Of a stretch of 64,000 nt of DNA, positions 18,037-29,777 are shown piece by piece. A program made the translations under genes and the position numbers. The notes under the pieces are model-generated. The model was not told where the DNA came from, did no database searches, and saw nothing but the letters and a program-made list of their open reading frames with translations. Positions within the stretch are counted from its first letter, which is position 1. Each line of letters opens with the position of its first letter. This DNA comes from Proluteimonas flavola (GTDB taxonomy: Bacteria; Pseudomonadota; Gammaproteobacteria; Xanthomonadales; Xanthomonadaceae), in the NCBI RefSeq assembly GCF_021191705.1, contig NZ_JAIWPU010000031.1, forward strand, positions 1-64,000, given 5' to 3'.

Positions 18037-18833
18037 GCAGGCGCTCCACTCGCCACACGCGCCTGCCGCCACGCCCGCGGCGATACGCCGCTGTGCGCCT
18101 TGAACGCGCGCGACAGGGCCGCCTCGCTGCCGTAACCGACCTCGTCGGCGATCAGTTTCAGCGGCCGGCCGCGGCGCAACGCGCGTTGCGCGAGACCGAT
18201 GCGCCAGGCCTGCAGATACTGGCCGGGCGTCTGTCCGATCGCCTCGCGGAAGGCATCGGCGAACGCGCTGCGCGACATGCCTGCGGCATCCGCCAGCGTC
18301 TCCAGCGACCACGGCTGCGCCGGCGCCTCGTGCATCGCCACCAGCGCGCGCCGCAGACGCGGATGCGCCATGCCGGCCAGCAGCCCGCCTCGCAGGGCGC
18401 CGGCTTCCATCTGCTGGCGCAGCACCTGCACCAGCAGCGCCTCGACCAGTCGCTCGATCAGCGCAGTGCGACCGCAGCGCCCGTCGAAGGCCTCCTCGAA
18501 CAGCAATGCCAGCAGCCCCTGCGAGCCCGGCAGCGCATCCGGCGCGACCCACAGCGCACCGGGCAATGCCGTCGCCAGCGGACTGTCGGCGCCGCCTTCG
18601 AACATCAGGCGCACGCGCATCCAGGCTGCGCCGGCTTCGGGGACGACCGCATCGCGGGCCTCCATACGCGGGCGCAGCAGCAGACCCGGCCCTGTCCACG
18701 ACCCGGTGCCCGGCAGCGCGATCCCACCGTCGCGCAGCAGCCACAGTGCGGCACCCGGCGGGCCGTCGCCCAGCGGATCGACACGCGCGGTGATCGGGAA
18801 ACGGTCGAGCAATGCTGCGAGACGGTCGACCAT
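18033..18833 (-). CDS. AraC-family transcriptional regulator
   Basis: A 266-aa regulator. The N-terminal half (about 1-150) fits the cupin_6 type AraC ligand-binding domain (GPGLLLRPRMEARD, GAAWMRVRLMFEGG). The C-terminal part (about 165-262) carries two helix-turn-helix motifs, LETLADAAGMSRSAFADAFR and LKLIADEVGYGSEAALSRAF, followed by GVSPRAWR. The start at 18833 has GGAG about seven bases upstream. It is divergent from ohr across 116 bases and co-translated with the downstream hydrolase. Such cupin_6 regulators commonly control a neighbouring oxidoreductase or hydrolase gene, so ohr and the hydrolase are plausible targets (inference). Confidence 0.9.
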   Translation of the reverse strand: MVDRLAALLDRFPITARVDPLGDGPPGAALWLLRDGGIALPGTGSWTGPGLLLRPRMEARDAVVPEAGAAWMRVRLMFEGGADSPLATALPGALWVAPDALPGSQGLLALLFEEAFDGRCGRTALIERLVEALLVQVLRQQMEAGALRGGLLAGMAHPRLRRALVAMHEAPAQPWSLETLADAAGMSRSAFADAFREAIGQTPGQYLQAWRIGLAQRALRRGRPLKLIADEVGYGSEAALSRAFKAHSGVSPRAWRQARVASGAPA

Positions 18834-18949
18834 GACAGGACTCCGGGACAAGTTTCGTGGACTTTTTATCACCAATCGTCGCCAAAAGCCGTGCACGATA
18901 GGCACCTCGCCGGATGGCATGTCGCCGCCGGCCCGACCGGAGATTCCCG

Positions 18950-19378
18950 ATGCCCATCGAAACCGTGCTCTACACCGCCACCGCCAGCGCCACCGGCGGC
19001 CGCGAAGGCCGCGCCACCTCGTCCGACAACGTCCTCGACGTCACCCTCTCGACCCCGCGCGAACTCGGCGGCGCGGGCGGCCCGGGCACCAATCCAGAAC
19101 AGCTGTTCGCGGCCGGTTACTCGGCCTGCTTCCTCGGCGCGCTGAAGTTCGTCGCCGGCCAGCAGAAGGTCGCGCTGCCGGCCGAGACCACCGTCACCGG
19201 CCAGGTCGGCATCGGCAGGATCCCGACCGGCTTCGGCATCCAGGCCGACCTCACCGTGTCGGCGCCGGGCGTGGATCGCGAGCAGCTGCAGACCCTGGTC
19301 GATGCCGCGCACGTCGTGTGCCCGTACTCGAACGCGACCCGCGGCAACATCGATGTGACGCTGTCGATCGCCGATTAA
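18950..19378 (+). CDS. ohr: Organic hydroperoxide resistance protein (Ohr/OsmC family)
   Basis: A 142-aa thiol peroxidase that reduces organic hydroperoxides, probably using lipoyl or other dithiols. The two active cysteines are C60 ([12 protein letters not shown]) and C124 ([13 protein letters not shown]), and the conserved Arg region REGRATS is near residue 20. The start [12 protein letters not shown] is typical of Ohr rather than OsmC. GGAG lies about eight bases before the ATG at 18950. The usual MarR-type OhrR gene is not adjacent; instead an AraC-family gene is divergent, an uncommon context. Confidence 0.92.
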   Translation: MPIETVLYTATASATGGREGRATSSDNVLDVTLSTPRELGGAGGPGTNPEQLFAAGYSACFLGALKFVAGQQKVALPAETTVTGQVGIGRIPTGFGIQADLTVSAPGVDREQLQTLVDAAHVVCPYSNATRGNIDVTLSIAD

Positions 19379-19414
19379 GGCGTACGGGGGCGGGACGCGC
19401 CTGGCGCGTCCCGC

Positions 19415-19969
19415 TCAGCCCTGCGCCGGACGGCGCAGGATGAATTCCAGATCGTCGACCGAGCCAACCGGGAAGATGTAATCGCCGACCCGCTCGAAGC
19501 CGTGGCGCGCGTAGAAGCGCTGCGCGCCGAAGTTCTCCGACCACACGCCGACCCACAGCGTGCGCGGACCCTCGCGCAGCAGCCAGCCCATCGCGGCGTC
19601 CATCATCCGCGTGCCGTTGCCGCCGCCCTGGTGGCCCTGCAACAGATACAGACGCTTGATCTCGCCATCGCCGCGCGCGACATCGGCATGCGGCAGTCCG
19701 CACGGCCCGGCGGCGGCATGACCGACCGCGACGCCGTCATGCTCCAGCAGCCAGACCGCGTAGTCGGGATGCGCGAGGATCGTGCGCTGCTTCTCCACCG
19801 CGTATGCATCGGCGAGAAACGCTGCGAGATCGTCGGGTGGATACAGATGCCCGAAGGTCTCGGTGAACGTGCGCGCGGCCAGCGCCGACAGCGTCTGCGC
19901 GTCGTCGACGGTGGCGCGACGGAGCGTCGGCCGCGTGCTCGTGGAGATATCCAGCCGATATCCGTTCAT
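19415..19969 (-). CDS. GNAT-family N-acetyltransferase
   Basis: A 184-aa GNAT protein. The acetyl-CoA binding region reads IKRLYLLQGHQGGGNGTRMM (about 103-122; family Q/RxxGxG/A as QGGGNG), followed by the C-terminal ENFGAQRFYARHGFERVG, a hallmark of GNAT motif B. The N-terminal ATVDDAQTLSALAARTFTETFG matches acetyltransferases of the PaiA/RimI type. The substrate is unknown. The ATG at 19969 has AGAGG about eight bases upstream; the frame is open further upstream but only through repeat sequence. It is separated from aspS upstream by a 318-base gap filled with a composite repeat. Confidence 0.85.
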   Translation of the reverse strand: MNGYRLDISTSTRPTLRRATVDDAQTLSALAARTFTETFGHLYPPDDLAAFLADAYAVEKQRTILAHPDYAVWLLEHDGVAVGHAAAGPCGLPHADVARGDGEIKRLYLLQGHQGGGNGTRMMDAAMGWLLREGPRTLWVGVWSENFGAQRFYARHGFERVGDYIFPVGSVDDLEFILRRPAQG

Positions 19970-20039
19970 TCCAAACGCCTCTGGCACTGATTCACGCGGC
20001 AAGTCGATTGACGTCGGCCCAGCCGACGGCACCTTCGAG

Positions 20040-20188
20040 CCCTCCTCCGCCTGCGGGGGAGGGTTGGGTGGAGGCGAAGCGTCCGGGCACGCAAATCTCG
20101 ATTCGAGCGCACAGGCCGCCTGCATCCATGCTCCGCTCGATCGGAGCGTTTGCCCCCATCCCAGCCTTCCCCCGCGCGCGGGGGAAGG
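20040..20188. repeat. Composite palindromic repeat (copy 1)
   Basis: Two GC-rich hairpins, CCCTCCTCCGC..GCGGGGGAGGG near 20040-20063 and CCTTCCCCCGC..GCGGGGGAAGG at 20165-20188, flank about 100 bases. The first is followed by TTGGGTGGAGGCGAAGC and the second preceded by GTTTGCCCCCATCCCAG. The same two-headed layout recurs at 44202-44349 and, reversed, at 52952-53101. It occupies the 318-base gap 19970-20287, which holds no gene. It could serve as a terminator for aspS. Confidence 0.75.
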
Positions 20189-20287
20189 AGTGAGTACCGG
20201 CCTGCTCGAACGCCGCCGAGCCCCGACCCACACCGAGCCTGGACACATGACGCATAGATCGCGAGACGCGCTGAAGACCGATTCGAC

Positions 20288-22084
20288 CTACGATTCCGCA
20301 GCGGGAATCGCCGGCACACCAAGCGCCGGCTTCGGCCGCACCTGGATGTGCACTTCGGCGAGCTGCGCATCGGCGATCGGCGACGGCGCATCGGTCATCA
20401 GGCACTGCGCGCCGGTGGTCTTCGGGAATGCGATGACGTCGCGGATCGATTCGGTGCCGGCCATCAGGGCGGCGATGCGGTCGATGCCGAACGCGATGCC
20501 GCCGTGCGGCGGTGCGCCGTACTTCAGCGCGTCGAGCAGGAAGCCGAACTTCGCCTGCGCTTCTTCCGCGCCGATGCCGAGCAGTTCGAACACCGCCGAC
20601 TGCATCGACGAGCGATGGATACGGATCGAACCGCCGCCGATCTCGTTGCCGTTGAGCACCATGTCGTAGCCGCGCGACACGGCCGTCGCGGCATTCGCGC
20701 GGAGGTCGGCCTCGTCGTCGACCGACGGCGCGGTGAAGGGGTGATGCAGGGCGACGTAGCGCTGCGCCTCGTCGTCCCATTCGAACATCGGGAAGTCGGT
20801 GACCCACAGCGGTGCCCAGCCGTCGGCGATCAGGCTGAAATCCTTGCCGGCCTTCAGGCGCACCGCGCCCATGAAATCGCTGACGGTCGAGTACTTGCCG
20901 GCGCCGAAGAACACGAGGTCGCCACTGCCGGCGCCGACGTGCGACACGAGCGCGGCGAACGCGGCCTCGTCGAAGAACTTCTGGATCGGCGACGAGACTT
21001 CGCCCGCCTCCGAAATCTTGATGTACGCGAGGCCTTTCGCGCCGTACTTCGCGGCATGCGCGGCGTACTCGTCGATCTGCTTGCGGCTCAGACTCGCGCC
21101 ACCGGGAATGCGCAGCGCGCAGACGCGGCCGCCGGCTTCGTTCGCAGGACCGGTGAACACGGCGAACTGGCTGTCCTTCACCAAGTCGGCAACGTCGACC
21201 AGCTCCAGCGAAATACGCAGGTCCGGCTTGTCGGAGCCGTAACGACGCATCGCCTCGGCATACGTCATGCGCGGGAATTCTGCGGCGAGTTCGACGCCGG
21301 CGACATCGCGGAACACGTCGCGGATCATCGCCTCGACGAGATCCTGCACGTCGCGTTCCGACACCCACGCGAACTCCATGTCGAGCTGGGTGAATTCCAG
21401 CTGGCGATCGGCGCGCAGCGCCTCGTCGCGGAAGCAGCGCGCGATCTGGTAGTAGCGGTCGAAGCCGGCCATCATCAGGATCTGCTTGAACAGCTGCGGC
21501 GACTGCGGCAGTGCGTAGAACTCACCGGGATGCATGCGCGCCGGCACCAGGAAGTCGCGCGCGCCCTCGGGCGTCGCCTTGGTCAGGATCGGCGTCTCGA
21601 TATCCTGGAAGCCACGCTCGTCCAGCCAGTGGCGCAGCGCGCTGACCAGCTTCGTGCGCGTGCGCAGCTTGCGCTGCATGTCCGGGCTGCGCAGGTCGAG
21701 GTAGCGGTACTTCAGGCGCGTCTCTTCGCCCGGATTCTCGTGGTGGTGGAACGGCAGCGGCTCGGCCTTGTTCAAGACTTCGATCTGCGATGCGACGATC
21801 TCGACCTGGCCGGTGCGGATCTTCGCGTTGACCGAATGCCGCGCGCGCACCGTGCCGGTGATGCGCAGGCAATCCTCGTAGCCCACTTTTTCTGCCGTCG
21901 CGACGACGGCGGCATTGCCGTCCGCGTCCGACGATTCGGCGACCACCTGCACGATGCCTTCGTGGTCGCGCAGGTCGATGAAGCAGACGCCGCCGAGGTC
22001 GCGGGCGACATCGGCCCAGCCGCACAGGGTGACGGTCTGCCCGATCAGCGATTCGTCGATCAGGCCGCAGAAATGGGTACGCAT
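20288..22084 (-). CDS. aspS: Aspartyl-tRNA synthetase
   Basis: A 598-aa class IIb synthetase that charges tRNA-Asp. It has an N-terminal OB-fold anticodon-binding domain ([23 protein letters not shown]), class II motif 1 ([14 protein letters not shown]), motif 2 ([21 protein letters not shown]), the bacterial GAD insertion (about 290-420) and motif 3 ([14 protein letters not shown]). Length is normal for the bacterial type. I chose the ATG at 22084 because GGAG precedes it by six bases; a GTG at 22099 is an in-frame alternative. It lies downstream of the FmdB-type gene on the same strand. Confidence 0.97.
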   Translation of the reverse strand: MRTHFCGLIDESLIGQTVTLCGWADVARDLGGVCFIDLRDHEGIVQVVAESSDADGNAAVVATAEKVGYEDCLRITGTVRARHSVNAKIRTGQVEIVASQIEVLNKAEPLPFHHHENPGEETRLKYRYLDLRSPDMQRKLRTRTKLVSALRHWLDERGFQDIETPILTKATPEGARDFLVPARMHPGEFYALPQSPQLFKQILMMAGFDRYYQIARCFRDEALRADRQLEFTQLDMEFAWVSERDVQDLVEAMIRDVFRDVAGVELAAEFPRMTYAEAMRRYGSDKPDLRISLELVDVADLVKDSQFAVFTGPANEAGGRVCALRIPGGASLSRKQIDEYAAHAAKYGAKGLAYIKISEAGEVSSPIQKFFDEAAFAALVSHVGAGSGDLVFFGAGKYSTVSDFMGAVRLKAGKDFSLIADGWAPLWVTDFPMFEWDDEAQRYVALHHPFTAPSVDDEADLRANAATAVSRGYDMVLNGNEIGGGSIRIHRSSMQSAVFELLGIGAEEAQAKFGFLLDALKYGAPPHGGIAFGIDRIAALMAGTESIRDVIAFPKTTGAQCLMTDAPSPIADAQLAEVHIQVRPKPALGVPAIPAAES

Positions 22085-22195
22085 GGGAACTCCGGACACG
22101 AAAGCGCGGGCGCACGGGCCGCCGTGGCGACGGCCGTGCTGGATGCAAGCCCGCTAGTTTAAGGCGTCGCCGCGGCACGCGCGGCGGCAGGCGCG

Positions 22196-22540
22196 TCAGT
22201 CTGCCGAGGCGGGCTTCGCGGCAGGCTTGGCAGCCGGCTTGGATTCGCTGGCCGCGGGCTTGGACTCGGCCTTGGCCGCAGGCGCATCGGCGGCCGGCTT
22301 GTCACCGCTGGCCGTGCCGCCGCCGCTGCTCTCGACCAGATTGCGCTTCTTGTCGCCGTCCTTCTTGAAGTCGGTCTCGTACCAGCCGCTGCCCGCGAGG
22401 CGGAACGACGGCGCGGTGAGCTGCCGCTTGACCGCGGACGCGCCGCATTCCGGGCAGGTCTCGGGATCGGGATCGGACATCTTCTGCAGACGGTCGAAAC
22501 TGTGGCCGCATTCGGCGCACTGGAAGGCATAGATCGGCAT
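22196..22540 (-). CDS. FmdB-family zinc-ribbon protein
   Basis: A 114-aa protein with an N-terminal zinc ribbon, MPIYAFQCAECGHSFDRLQK, using C8, C11, C29 and C32 (CAEC, CPEC). A conserved KRQLTAPSFRLAGSGWYETD block follows, then a low-complexity Ala/Lys/Pro tail (about 75-114) that is probably disordered. FmdB-like proteins are small putative regulators; their biochemical role is unsettled. It lies directly upstream of aspS (111-base gap) on the same strand, an association also seen in other proteobacteria. Confidence 0.85.
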   Translation of the reverse strand: MPIYAFQCAECGHSFDRLQKMSDPDPETCPECGASAVKRQLTAPSFRLAGSGWYETDFKKDGDKKRNLVESSGGGTASGDKPAADAPAAKAESKPAASESKPAAKPAAKPASAD

Positions 22541-22662
22541 GGCGGGACGCTGCGAGGAATTCAGGGGGACGGACATGAGGACGCCCCGGGCCGGTTCAAG
22601 CCGGCCGGGGGCGCGATTGTGCGGGATCGGAGCGGGCGCCGCATCCGCGGGCCCGTGCCGGA

Positions 22663-23364
22663 TCAGTAGCCCCAGGGCGTCGGCGGGGCGGCGACGGTCT
22701 TCGTCAGGTCGAACTCGACCTGGAACCTGCGGCCGCCCGGACGGGCCAGCTCGTAGACGAAGCGCTGGCCGGGCTCGATCTCCATCGCCCAGGTGTTGGT
22801 GACCGAGGCGTTGAGGCCTTCCTGTTCGAACAGCGCGATGGATTCGGCGTCGACCGGGAATTCCTGGCGCTGCGCGGTGCCGGCGTTCTGCGATTCGCCG
22901 CCGTACATGGTCACCGGATCGTCGCTGCCGTCGGGCTTGCGGTGGTCGTGCTTCAGGCGCAGGCCGTGTTCGGTACGGGTCAGGATCCAGGTGCGCGAAT
23001 GGTCGTCGCCGACGTGGAACGGGATACGCAGCTCTTCCTTGCGGTTGCTGCAGTCGCGCACATGCATCACCAGTTCCTTGCCCTCGAATGGATCGGGCTC
23101 GGCGCCGGGCGCGGGGGCCGGCTCGTTGGCGACGATGCGGCCGGCGAAGGCTTCGCCGCAGTGGCGCGCGATCGCGGCGAGGAACTCGTCGGCGGGCACG
23201 CGCTGGGTGGCGGCATCGACTGCCGCGGCAGCAGCAGCGGCGTCGGCGGTGGGGTTGGCCGCGGCAGGACGCGCGGGTTCGTCGGGCGCATCGGCCCCGC
23301 AGGCAGCCAGGGCGAGTGCGGTCGAGAGGGCGGCGGTCAGCCGCAGAGAGGGCGTCATTGTCAT
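22663..23364 (-). CDS. Predicted lipoprotein of unknown function
   Basis: A 233-aa protein with a lipoprotein signal peptide: MTMTPSLRLTAALSTALALAAC, lipobox LAAC, predicted acyl-Cys at residue 22. An Ala/Pro-rich linker (about 25-55) leads to a folded domain with two cysteines (RHCGEAF, VRDCSNRK) that could form a disulfide, and the conserved-looking stretches WILTRTEHGLRLKHDHR and FVYELARPGGRRFQVEFDL. I do not recognise the family. A second ATG two codons in is an alternative start. Confidence 0.75.
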   Translation of the reverse strand: MTMTPSLRLTAALSTALALAACGADAPDEPARPAAANPTADAAAAAAAVDAATQRVPADEFLAAIARHCGEAFAGRIVANEPAPAPGAEPDPFEGKELVMHVRDCSNRKEELRIPFHVGDDHSRTWILTRTEHGLRLKHDHRKPDGSDDPVTMYGGESQNAGTAQRQEFPVDAESIALFEQEGLNASVTNTWAMEIEPGQRFVYELARPGGRRFQVEFDLTKTVAAPPTPWGY

Positions 23365-23449
23365 GCCACGCACCGTACCTGTGCCCGCCGCGCGGCGCAA
23401 ACCGTGACGCCGATCGTGGCCGCGGCGTCAGCCCGAAGGCGGGCATTCA

Positions 23450-24484
23450 CTACTGGCAGTGCCTGAACACCGTCGGGCAGTTGTCGCGGCCGTCTTCGAT
23501 ACAGGCCAGCACGGCCTGCTCCTCGGCATCGGCCTGGCTGGCGGCCACCGCATGATAGGCACGGCCGACGCCCGCCACCGGCGCCAGCGCCACCGCGGCG
23601 CACTGGCCACTGGTGAGCGCCAGCAGAGGTTCGCAATCGGCAGCGCCGCACTCGCGGACCGCACTGGCCTGGGCGGCATCGCGGGTCGGCCCGATGCGCA
23701 TCGCGAATTCGCGTGCGTCGCTACGGCGCGCGGCGACCGCGATCCAGGCCTGCGCAACCTTCACGGCGCCGCGCATGCCTTCGGGCACCGCAGCGGCCAC
23801 GCCGCTCCCGCGCGCCTGCAACGGCGTCGCAATGAAGTCCTCGGCATCGGCGAAGAACTCGAAGCGCGGCTTCGCCACCCGCCCGAGCGCGACCAGGTTC
23901 AGACGCTCCTGCAGGCGCTCGACCCGCGAATACGCGTACTTCCAGCCGGTGCACGCGGCCTGCTCCACCTCGGCACGGCAGGCGCCCTGCCCGGCGGCCT
24001 CGCAGCGCGCGGAGGCGGCGCCTGCCGCGCGCGCGGGCGTGTCGCCATCGCCGAAGAACAGGCCGCCCGCGGCACCGTAGGCAGGCGCGACGCAGGTGTT
24101 GGCGAACGTGGCCACAGGCCAGCAGGTGCCGTCGCACTGGGCCAGCGCGGCACGCATGGTGGCGTCGTCGCCTTGGCCGTTGATCCGCACAGACCAGCTG
24201 CCATCGTCGACGTCGACCGCGATCGCCCCCCACCAGTCGCGCGACTGGTCGTGGCGGACGCCGGCATCGCGCTGTGCCACCGCTTCGGCCGCAGCCTGGC
24301 GGGCAGCCGCCTGTTCTGCGCTGACATAGCCGGCGTTGCGGCCCTGCTGTTCCCAGTGGTGCTGGGCCATGCTGCCCGGCGCCTGCGCATGCGCGGCGCT
24401 GGCGCACAGGAGCGTGGCGATCAGCCAGCCGGCACCACGCCGCCGCGCACGATCAGGACGCGCGCGGTCAGAAACAGTAGCCAA
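23450..24484 (-). CDS. Secreted DUF4189-domain protein (TTG start proposed)
   Basis: A 344-aa exported protein. After a signal peptide (core WLIATLLCASAAHAQ) comes a DUF4189-type domain, WWGAIAVDVDDGSWSVRING, with CDGTCWPVATFANTCVA, in which paired cysteines are conserved. A second cysteine-rich region near the C-terminus (ECGAADCEPLLALTSGQCAA) resembles another copy. There is no in-frame ATG before the signal peptide; the TTG at 24484 is the best start and lies inside the end of the upstream gene, implying coupled translation. The start is the weakest part of this call. Function is unknown; DUF4189 proteins are often secreted by xanthomonads. Confidence 0.7.
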   Translation of the reverse strand: MATVSDRARPDRARRRGAGWLIATLLCASAAHAQAPGSMAQHHWEQQGRNAGYVSAEQAAARQAAAEAVAQRDAGVRHDQSRDWWGAIAVDVDDGSWSVRINGQGDDATMRAALAQCDGTCWPVATFANTCVAPAYGAAGGLFFGDGDTPARAAGAASARCEAAGQGACRAEVEQAACTGWKYAYSRVERLQERLNLVALGRVAKPRFEFFADAEDFIATPLQARGSGVAAAVPEGMRGAVKVAQAWIAVAARRSDAREFAMRIGPTRDAAQASAVRECGAADCEPLLALTSGQCAAVALAPVAGVGRAYHAVAASQADAEEQAVLACIEDGRDNCPTVFRHCQ

Positions 24485-24914
24485 TGTCGATCTCGCAGGA
24501 CTGCGCACCCGATGCCGTGCATTGCGCCAGCGCCGCCTGGCCGACGCCGGCGTTGCTGCCACCGACTTCGTGGGCGACGAAGATCGCGCGCGTCCCCGGC
24601 GTCGCGGCACGGTCGGCGGCGACACCCATGCAGGTGTCGCGCACCGGCAGCGTCGACAGCGGCTGGCAGTCGCCGGCTTCCCGCGCGCATTCCTGGCGCG
24701 CCCGCAGGCGTGCCTCGGTCTCCGTACTGCCGATGCCCTGGCGCACGATCTGCTTGTCGTCGCTGACCGCCAGGCCGATCCAGACGTCCACGCCGGGCGG
24801 CAACTGCTTGCTCAGCGTACCTTCCGGCGGCAGGGCGCTCGCATCGAATGTGGATTGCGCCATCGCGGCAGGCGAGAGCAGGAGAGCGAGCAGAAGGCAG
24901 CGGGACAGACGCAT
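24468..24914 (-). CDS. Small secreted DUF4189-like protein
   Basis: A 148-aa protein with a clear signal peptide (MRLSRCLLLALLLSPAAMAQS). The mature part contains WIGLAVSDDKQIVRQGIG, then ARQECAREAGDCQPLSTLP, and ends with a cysteine-bearing tail (CEIDIGYCF). The cysteine spacing and the EAR-x-RA-x-x-EC pattern resemble the DUF4189 domain of the next gene, so the two are probably diverged paralogues. The ATG at 24914 is unambiguous. It overlaps the proposed start of the downstream gene by 17 bases. Confidence 0.75.
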   Translation of the reverse strand: MRLSRCLLLALLLSPAAMAQSTFDASALPPEGTLSKQLPPGVDVWIGLAVSDDKQIVRQGIGSTETEARLRARQECAREAGDCQPLSTLPVRDTCMGVAADRAATPGTRAIFVAHEVGGSNAGVGQAALAQCTASGAQSCEIDIGYCF

Positions 24915-24989
24915 GCGGATCGGTTCTTTTGGTGGGGAGTGCCGATCCTAGCAGCGGCGCACCGCCGCCCGCGACCTCAGAACCTGTTC

Positions 24990-26957
<1,968 letters not shown>

Positions 26958-27174
26958 GCCGCCGATTCTACTGGAACCGGCCTGTCGGGCGGCTGGCCGG
27001 GACGCCACGCAGGCGCGCGTGACCGGACTCGCTCCCGATGTCGAACCGGCCGCGAAATCCCTTCATGGCGCGGTTTTCGATACCGATGAAACCTTTGACC
27101 GGTTTGTTACGTGCGTGTTAAAGCCGAGGGGCAGTCGTTTCGCATCGCCCTCCTCCCCCCACAAGGACCGCCGC

Positions 27175-29559
27175 ATGACCCGACACCCGCTGCACCTCGC
27201 CCTGCTCGCCTCCCTCGCCGCCGGCCCCGCCCTCGCCCAGGACGCACCGGCCGGCCAGAACCCGCGCACGCTCGACACGCTGATCGTCACCGGTACCCGG
27301 ATCAGCGATCGCACCGTGGCCGAGTCCCAGTCCCCCATCGACATCCTCACGCCGGAGATCCTCACCTCCACCGGCACCGTCGAACTGGCGACCGCACTGT
27401 CGCGTGCGCTGCCGTCGCTGAACTTCCCGCGTCCGGCGATCAACGACGGCACCGACGCGGTGCGTCCGGCGCAGATCCGCGGCCTGTCGCCGGACCACGT
27501 GCTGGTGCTGGTCAACGGCAAGCGCTACCACTCCGGCGCACTGGTCAACGTCAACGGTTCGCAGGGGCGCAGTTCGTCGCCGGTGGACCTCAACACCATC
27601 CCGATCTCGGCGATCGAGCGCGTCGAGGTGCTCCGCGACGGCGCATCGGCGCAGTACGGCTCCGACGCGATCGCCGGCGTCGTCAACATCGTGCTCAAGG
27701 GCCGCGCCGGCAGCGGCGGCGTCGCGCTGCGCTACGGCCAGACCTCGGCCGGCGACGGCGAGCAGTACCAGCTGACCACCGATGCCGGCTTCGCGGTCGG
27801 CACGGGCTTCGTCCACCTCTCCGCGCAAGGCGGCCACCAGGACCAGACCGACCGCGCGCGCCCGTACATCGGCACGCCCAGCGCCACGTCGGCGCCGCTG
27901 GGCCGCGTCGTGCAGCGCCAGGGCGACCCCGAGGTCGACCACGGCTCGCTGACCTACAACACCGAACTGGACATCACCGACTATCTCACCGCCTATTCCA
28001 CCGGCATCTATACCAAGCGCGACGTGCTTTCCAACGGCTTCTTCCGCCCGGCGGGCGACGCGCGCAACATCCCGGAGATCTATCCGGACGGGTTCCTGCC
28101 GCAGATCAACAACGTCTCCACCGACCACCACTTCACCGCCGGACTCCGGAGCTTCACCGCCGGCGGCACCAACATCGACTTCAGCTACACCTACGGCAGC
28201 AACGAGCTGACGTTCGACATCAAGAACACCCTCAACCGCAGCCTCGGGCCGACCTCGCCGACCCAGTTCCATGCCGGCGCGCTCGAGGTCAAGCAGCACG
28301 TGCTCAACCTCGACCTCAACAAGCCGCTGGACTGGGGCCTGGCGTATCCCGTCACCCTGTCCTACGGCGCCGAATGGCGCGGCGACGATTTCACGCAGTC
28401 GGCCGGCGAGCCGCTGTCGTACGCCAATGGCGGCGTGCTGGCGCCGGGACAGACCACACCGATCCCCGGTTCGCAGGTGTTCCCAGGTTTCAAGGACACC
28501 GACGCCGGCACGTTCGACCGCAACGCGCTGTCGTTCTATGCGGGCCTGGAAGGCGACCTGACCGAGAAGCTCTCGCTCGGCCTGGCCGCGCGCTACGAGG
28601 ACTTCAGCGACTTCGGCGACACCGCCACCGGCAAGGTCTCGGCGCGCTATGCGTTCACCGACGCCGTGGCGCTGCGCGGCACGGTGTCCACCGGGTTCCG
28701 CGCGCCATCGCTGCAGCAGCAGTATTTCCAGTCCACCGCCACCAACTTCATCGGCGGCGTGCCCTACGACATTGTGACCTTCCGCGTGAACCATCCCGCC
28801 GCGATCGCGCTGGGCGCCGAGCCGCTGCAGGCCGAGGAATCGACCAACTACAGCCTCGGCCTGGTGCTGCAGCCGCTCGACAACCTGTACGTGACCATCG
28901 ACGCCTACCGGATCGAGATCGACGACCGCATCACCCTGTCGGAAAACCTCACCAGCGCCGCGGTGCGCGACTATCTCAACGCCAACGGTTTCCCGGGGGT
29001 CGGCGGCGGCCGCTACTTCACCAACGCCATCGACACCACGACCGACGGCATCGACGTGGTCGGCACCTACAACTGGGCGCTGCCGGGCAGCACGCTGGAC
29101 CTGACCCTGGGCTACAACTACAGCAAGACCGAGATCGACCGGGTCTCCGGCAATCCCGCATCGCTGGAGGCCATCGACCCCGATGCCGTGCGCTTCGGCC
29201 GGGTCGAACTGGGGCGCTTCGAGGTCGGGGCGCCGAAGGACAAGCTCCTGCTGGGGGCCACCTGGACCGTCGGCGGCTTCGAGGTATCGGCAGCCGCGAC
29301 GCGCTACGGCAGTTTCAGCGTCCTCAACGCCGATCCGGCGCGCGACCAGACCTTCGGGGCGGAAACGACGCTCGACCTGGCGTTTTCCTATTCGGTCGAC
29401 AGGTGGAAGTTCACCCTCGGCGGCGACAACGTGCTCGACGCGTATCCCGACGAGGTGATCTTCGCCAATTCCACCAGCGGCCAGTTGCCCTACAGCGGCA
29501 GCTCGCCATTCGGCTTCAACGGCGCGTTCGTCTACGCCAACGCGGCCTATCGCTGGTAA
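27175..29559 (+). CDS. TonB-dependent receptor (paralogue 1 of a tandem pair)
   Basis: A 794-aa outer-membrane receptor. Signal peptide [22 protein letters not shown]; TonB-box-like start [15 protein letters not shown]; plug domain with the conserved [20 protein letters not shown] near 150-170; then a beta-barrel ending in aromatic YAYRW-type residues (NAAYRW). TonB receptors import siderophores, vitamins, glycans or peptides; nothing here fixes the ligand. AAGGA lies nine bases upstream of the ATG at 27175. It is divergent from the ABC-F gene across 217 bases. It is clearly homologous along its length to the receptors at 29778 and, more distantly, 50469. Confidence 0.93.
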   Translation: MTRHPLHLALLASLAAGPALAQDAPAGQNPRTLDTLIVTGTRISDRTVAESQSPIDILTPEILTSTGTVELATALSRALPSLNFPRPAINDGTDAVRPAQIRGLSPDHVLVLVNGKRYHSGALVNVNGSQGRSSSPVDLNTIPISAIERVEVLRDGASAQYGSDAIAGVVNIVLKGRAGSGGVALRYGQTSAGDGEQYQLTTDAGFAVGTGFVHLSAQGGHQDQTDRARPYIGTPSATSAPLGRVVQRQGDPEVDHGSLTYNTELDITDYLTAYSTGIYTKRDVLSNGFFRPAGDARNIPEIYPDGFLPQINNVSTDHHFTAGLRSFTAGGTNIDFSYTYGSNELTFDIKNTLNRSLGPTSPTQFHAGALEVKQHVLNLDLNKPLDWGLAYPVTLSYGAEWRGDDFTQSAGEPLSYANGGVLAPGQTTPIPGSQVFPGFKDTDAGTFDRNALSFYAGLEGDLTEKLSLGLAARYEDFSDFGDTATGKVSARYAFTDAVALRGTVSTGFRAPSLQQQYFQSTATNFIGGVPYDIVTFRVNHPAAIALGAEPLQAEESTNYSLGLVLQPLDNLYVTIDAYRIEIDDRITLSENLTSAAVRDYLNANGFPGVGGGRYFTNAIDTTTDGIDVVGTYNWALPGSTLDLTLGYNYSKTEIDRVSGNPASLEAIDPDAVRFGRVELGRFEVGAPKDKLLLGATWTVGGFEVSAAATRYGSFSVLNADPARDQTFGAETTLDLAFSYSVDRWKFTLGGDNVLDAYPDEVIFANSTSGQLPYSGSSPFGFNGAFVYANAAYRW

Positions 29560-29582
29560 CGCGACCGCGTCCCCGGCACGCA

Positions 29583-29610
29583 CGATGCCCCGGCACCTGC
29601 CGGGGCATCG
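29583..29610 (+). terminator. Hairpin terminator after TonB receptor 1
   Basis: A perfect 13-bp stem, CGATGCCCCGGCA with TGCCGGGGCATCG and a two-base centre, followed by TCGTTT, lies 23 bases after the stop. A nearly identical hairpin follows the second receptor. Confidence 0.75.
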
Positions 29611-29712
29611 TCGTTTACAGGGCCGGCACGCGACGGCCGACCGCCGGGCCAACCCCGCTTCCCCGATAAATTGTTCCAAAATCGGGATGATCGAGTCACA
29701 TTCCTGTCGGGA

Positions 29713-29741
29713 TTGACGAAATCGCAACAAACCAATCCAAT
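29713..29741 (+). promoter_or_regulatory. Possible promoter for TonB receptor 2
   Basis: TTGACG (29713-29718), a 17-base spacer and TCCAAT (29736-29741) resemble a sigma-70 promoter, about 37 bases before the start codon. The -10 matches four of six consensus bases. Because a terminator precedes it, a separate promoter here is expected. Confidence 0.35.
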
Positions 29742-29777
29742 CCATCCGGACTTCACAGAAAACAAAGGGTTCCCCCG

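Noticed and set aside
17395..18957. 520-residue fusion of an AraC region with the hydrolase in one frame
   Set aside because: The upstream part of that frame is out-of-phase shadow of the AraC gene; the true AraC frame has two helix-turn-helix motifs and ends with the ATGA overlap.
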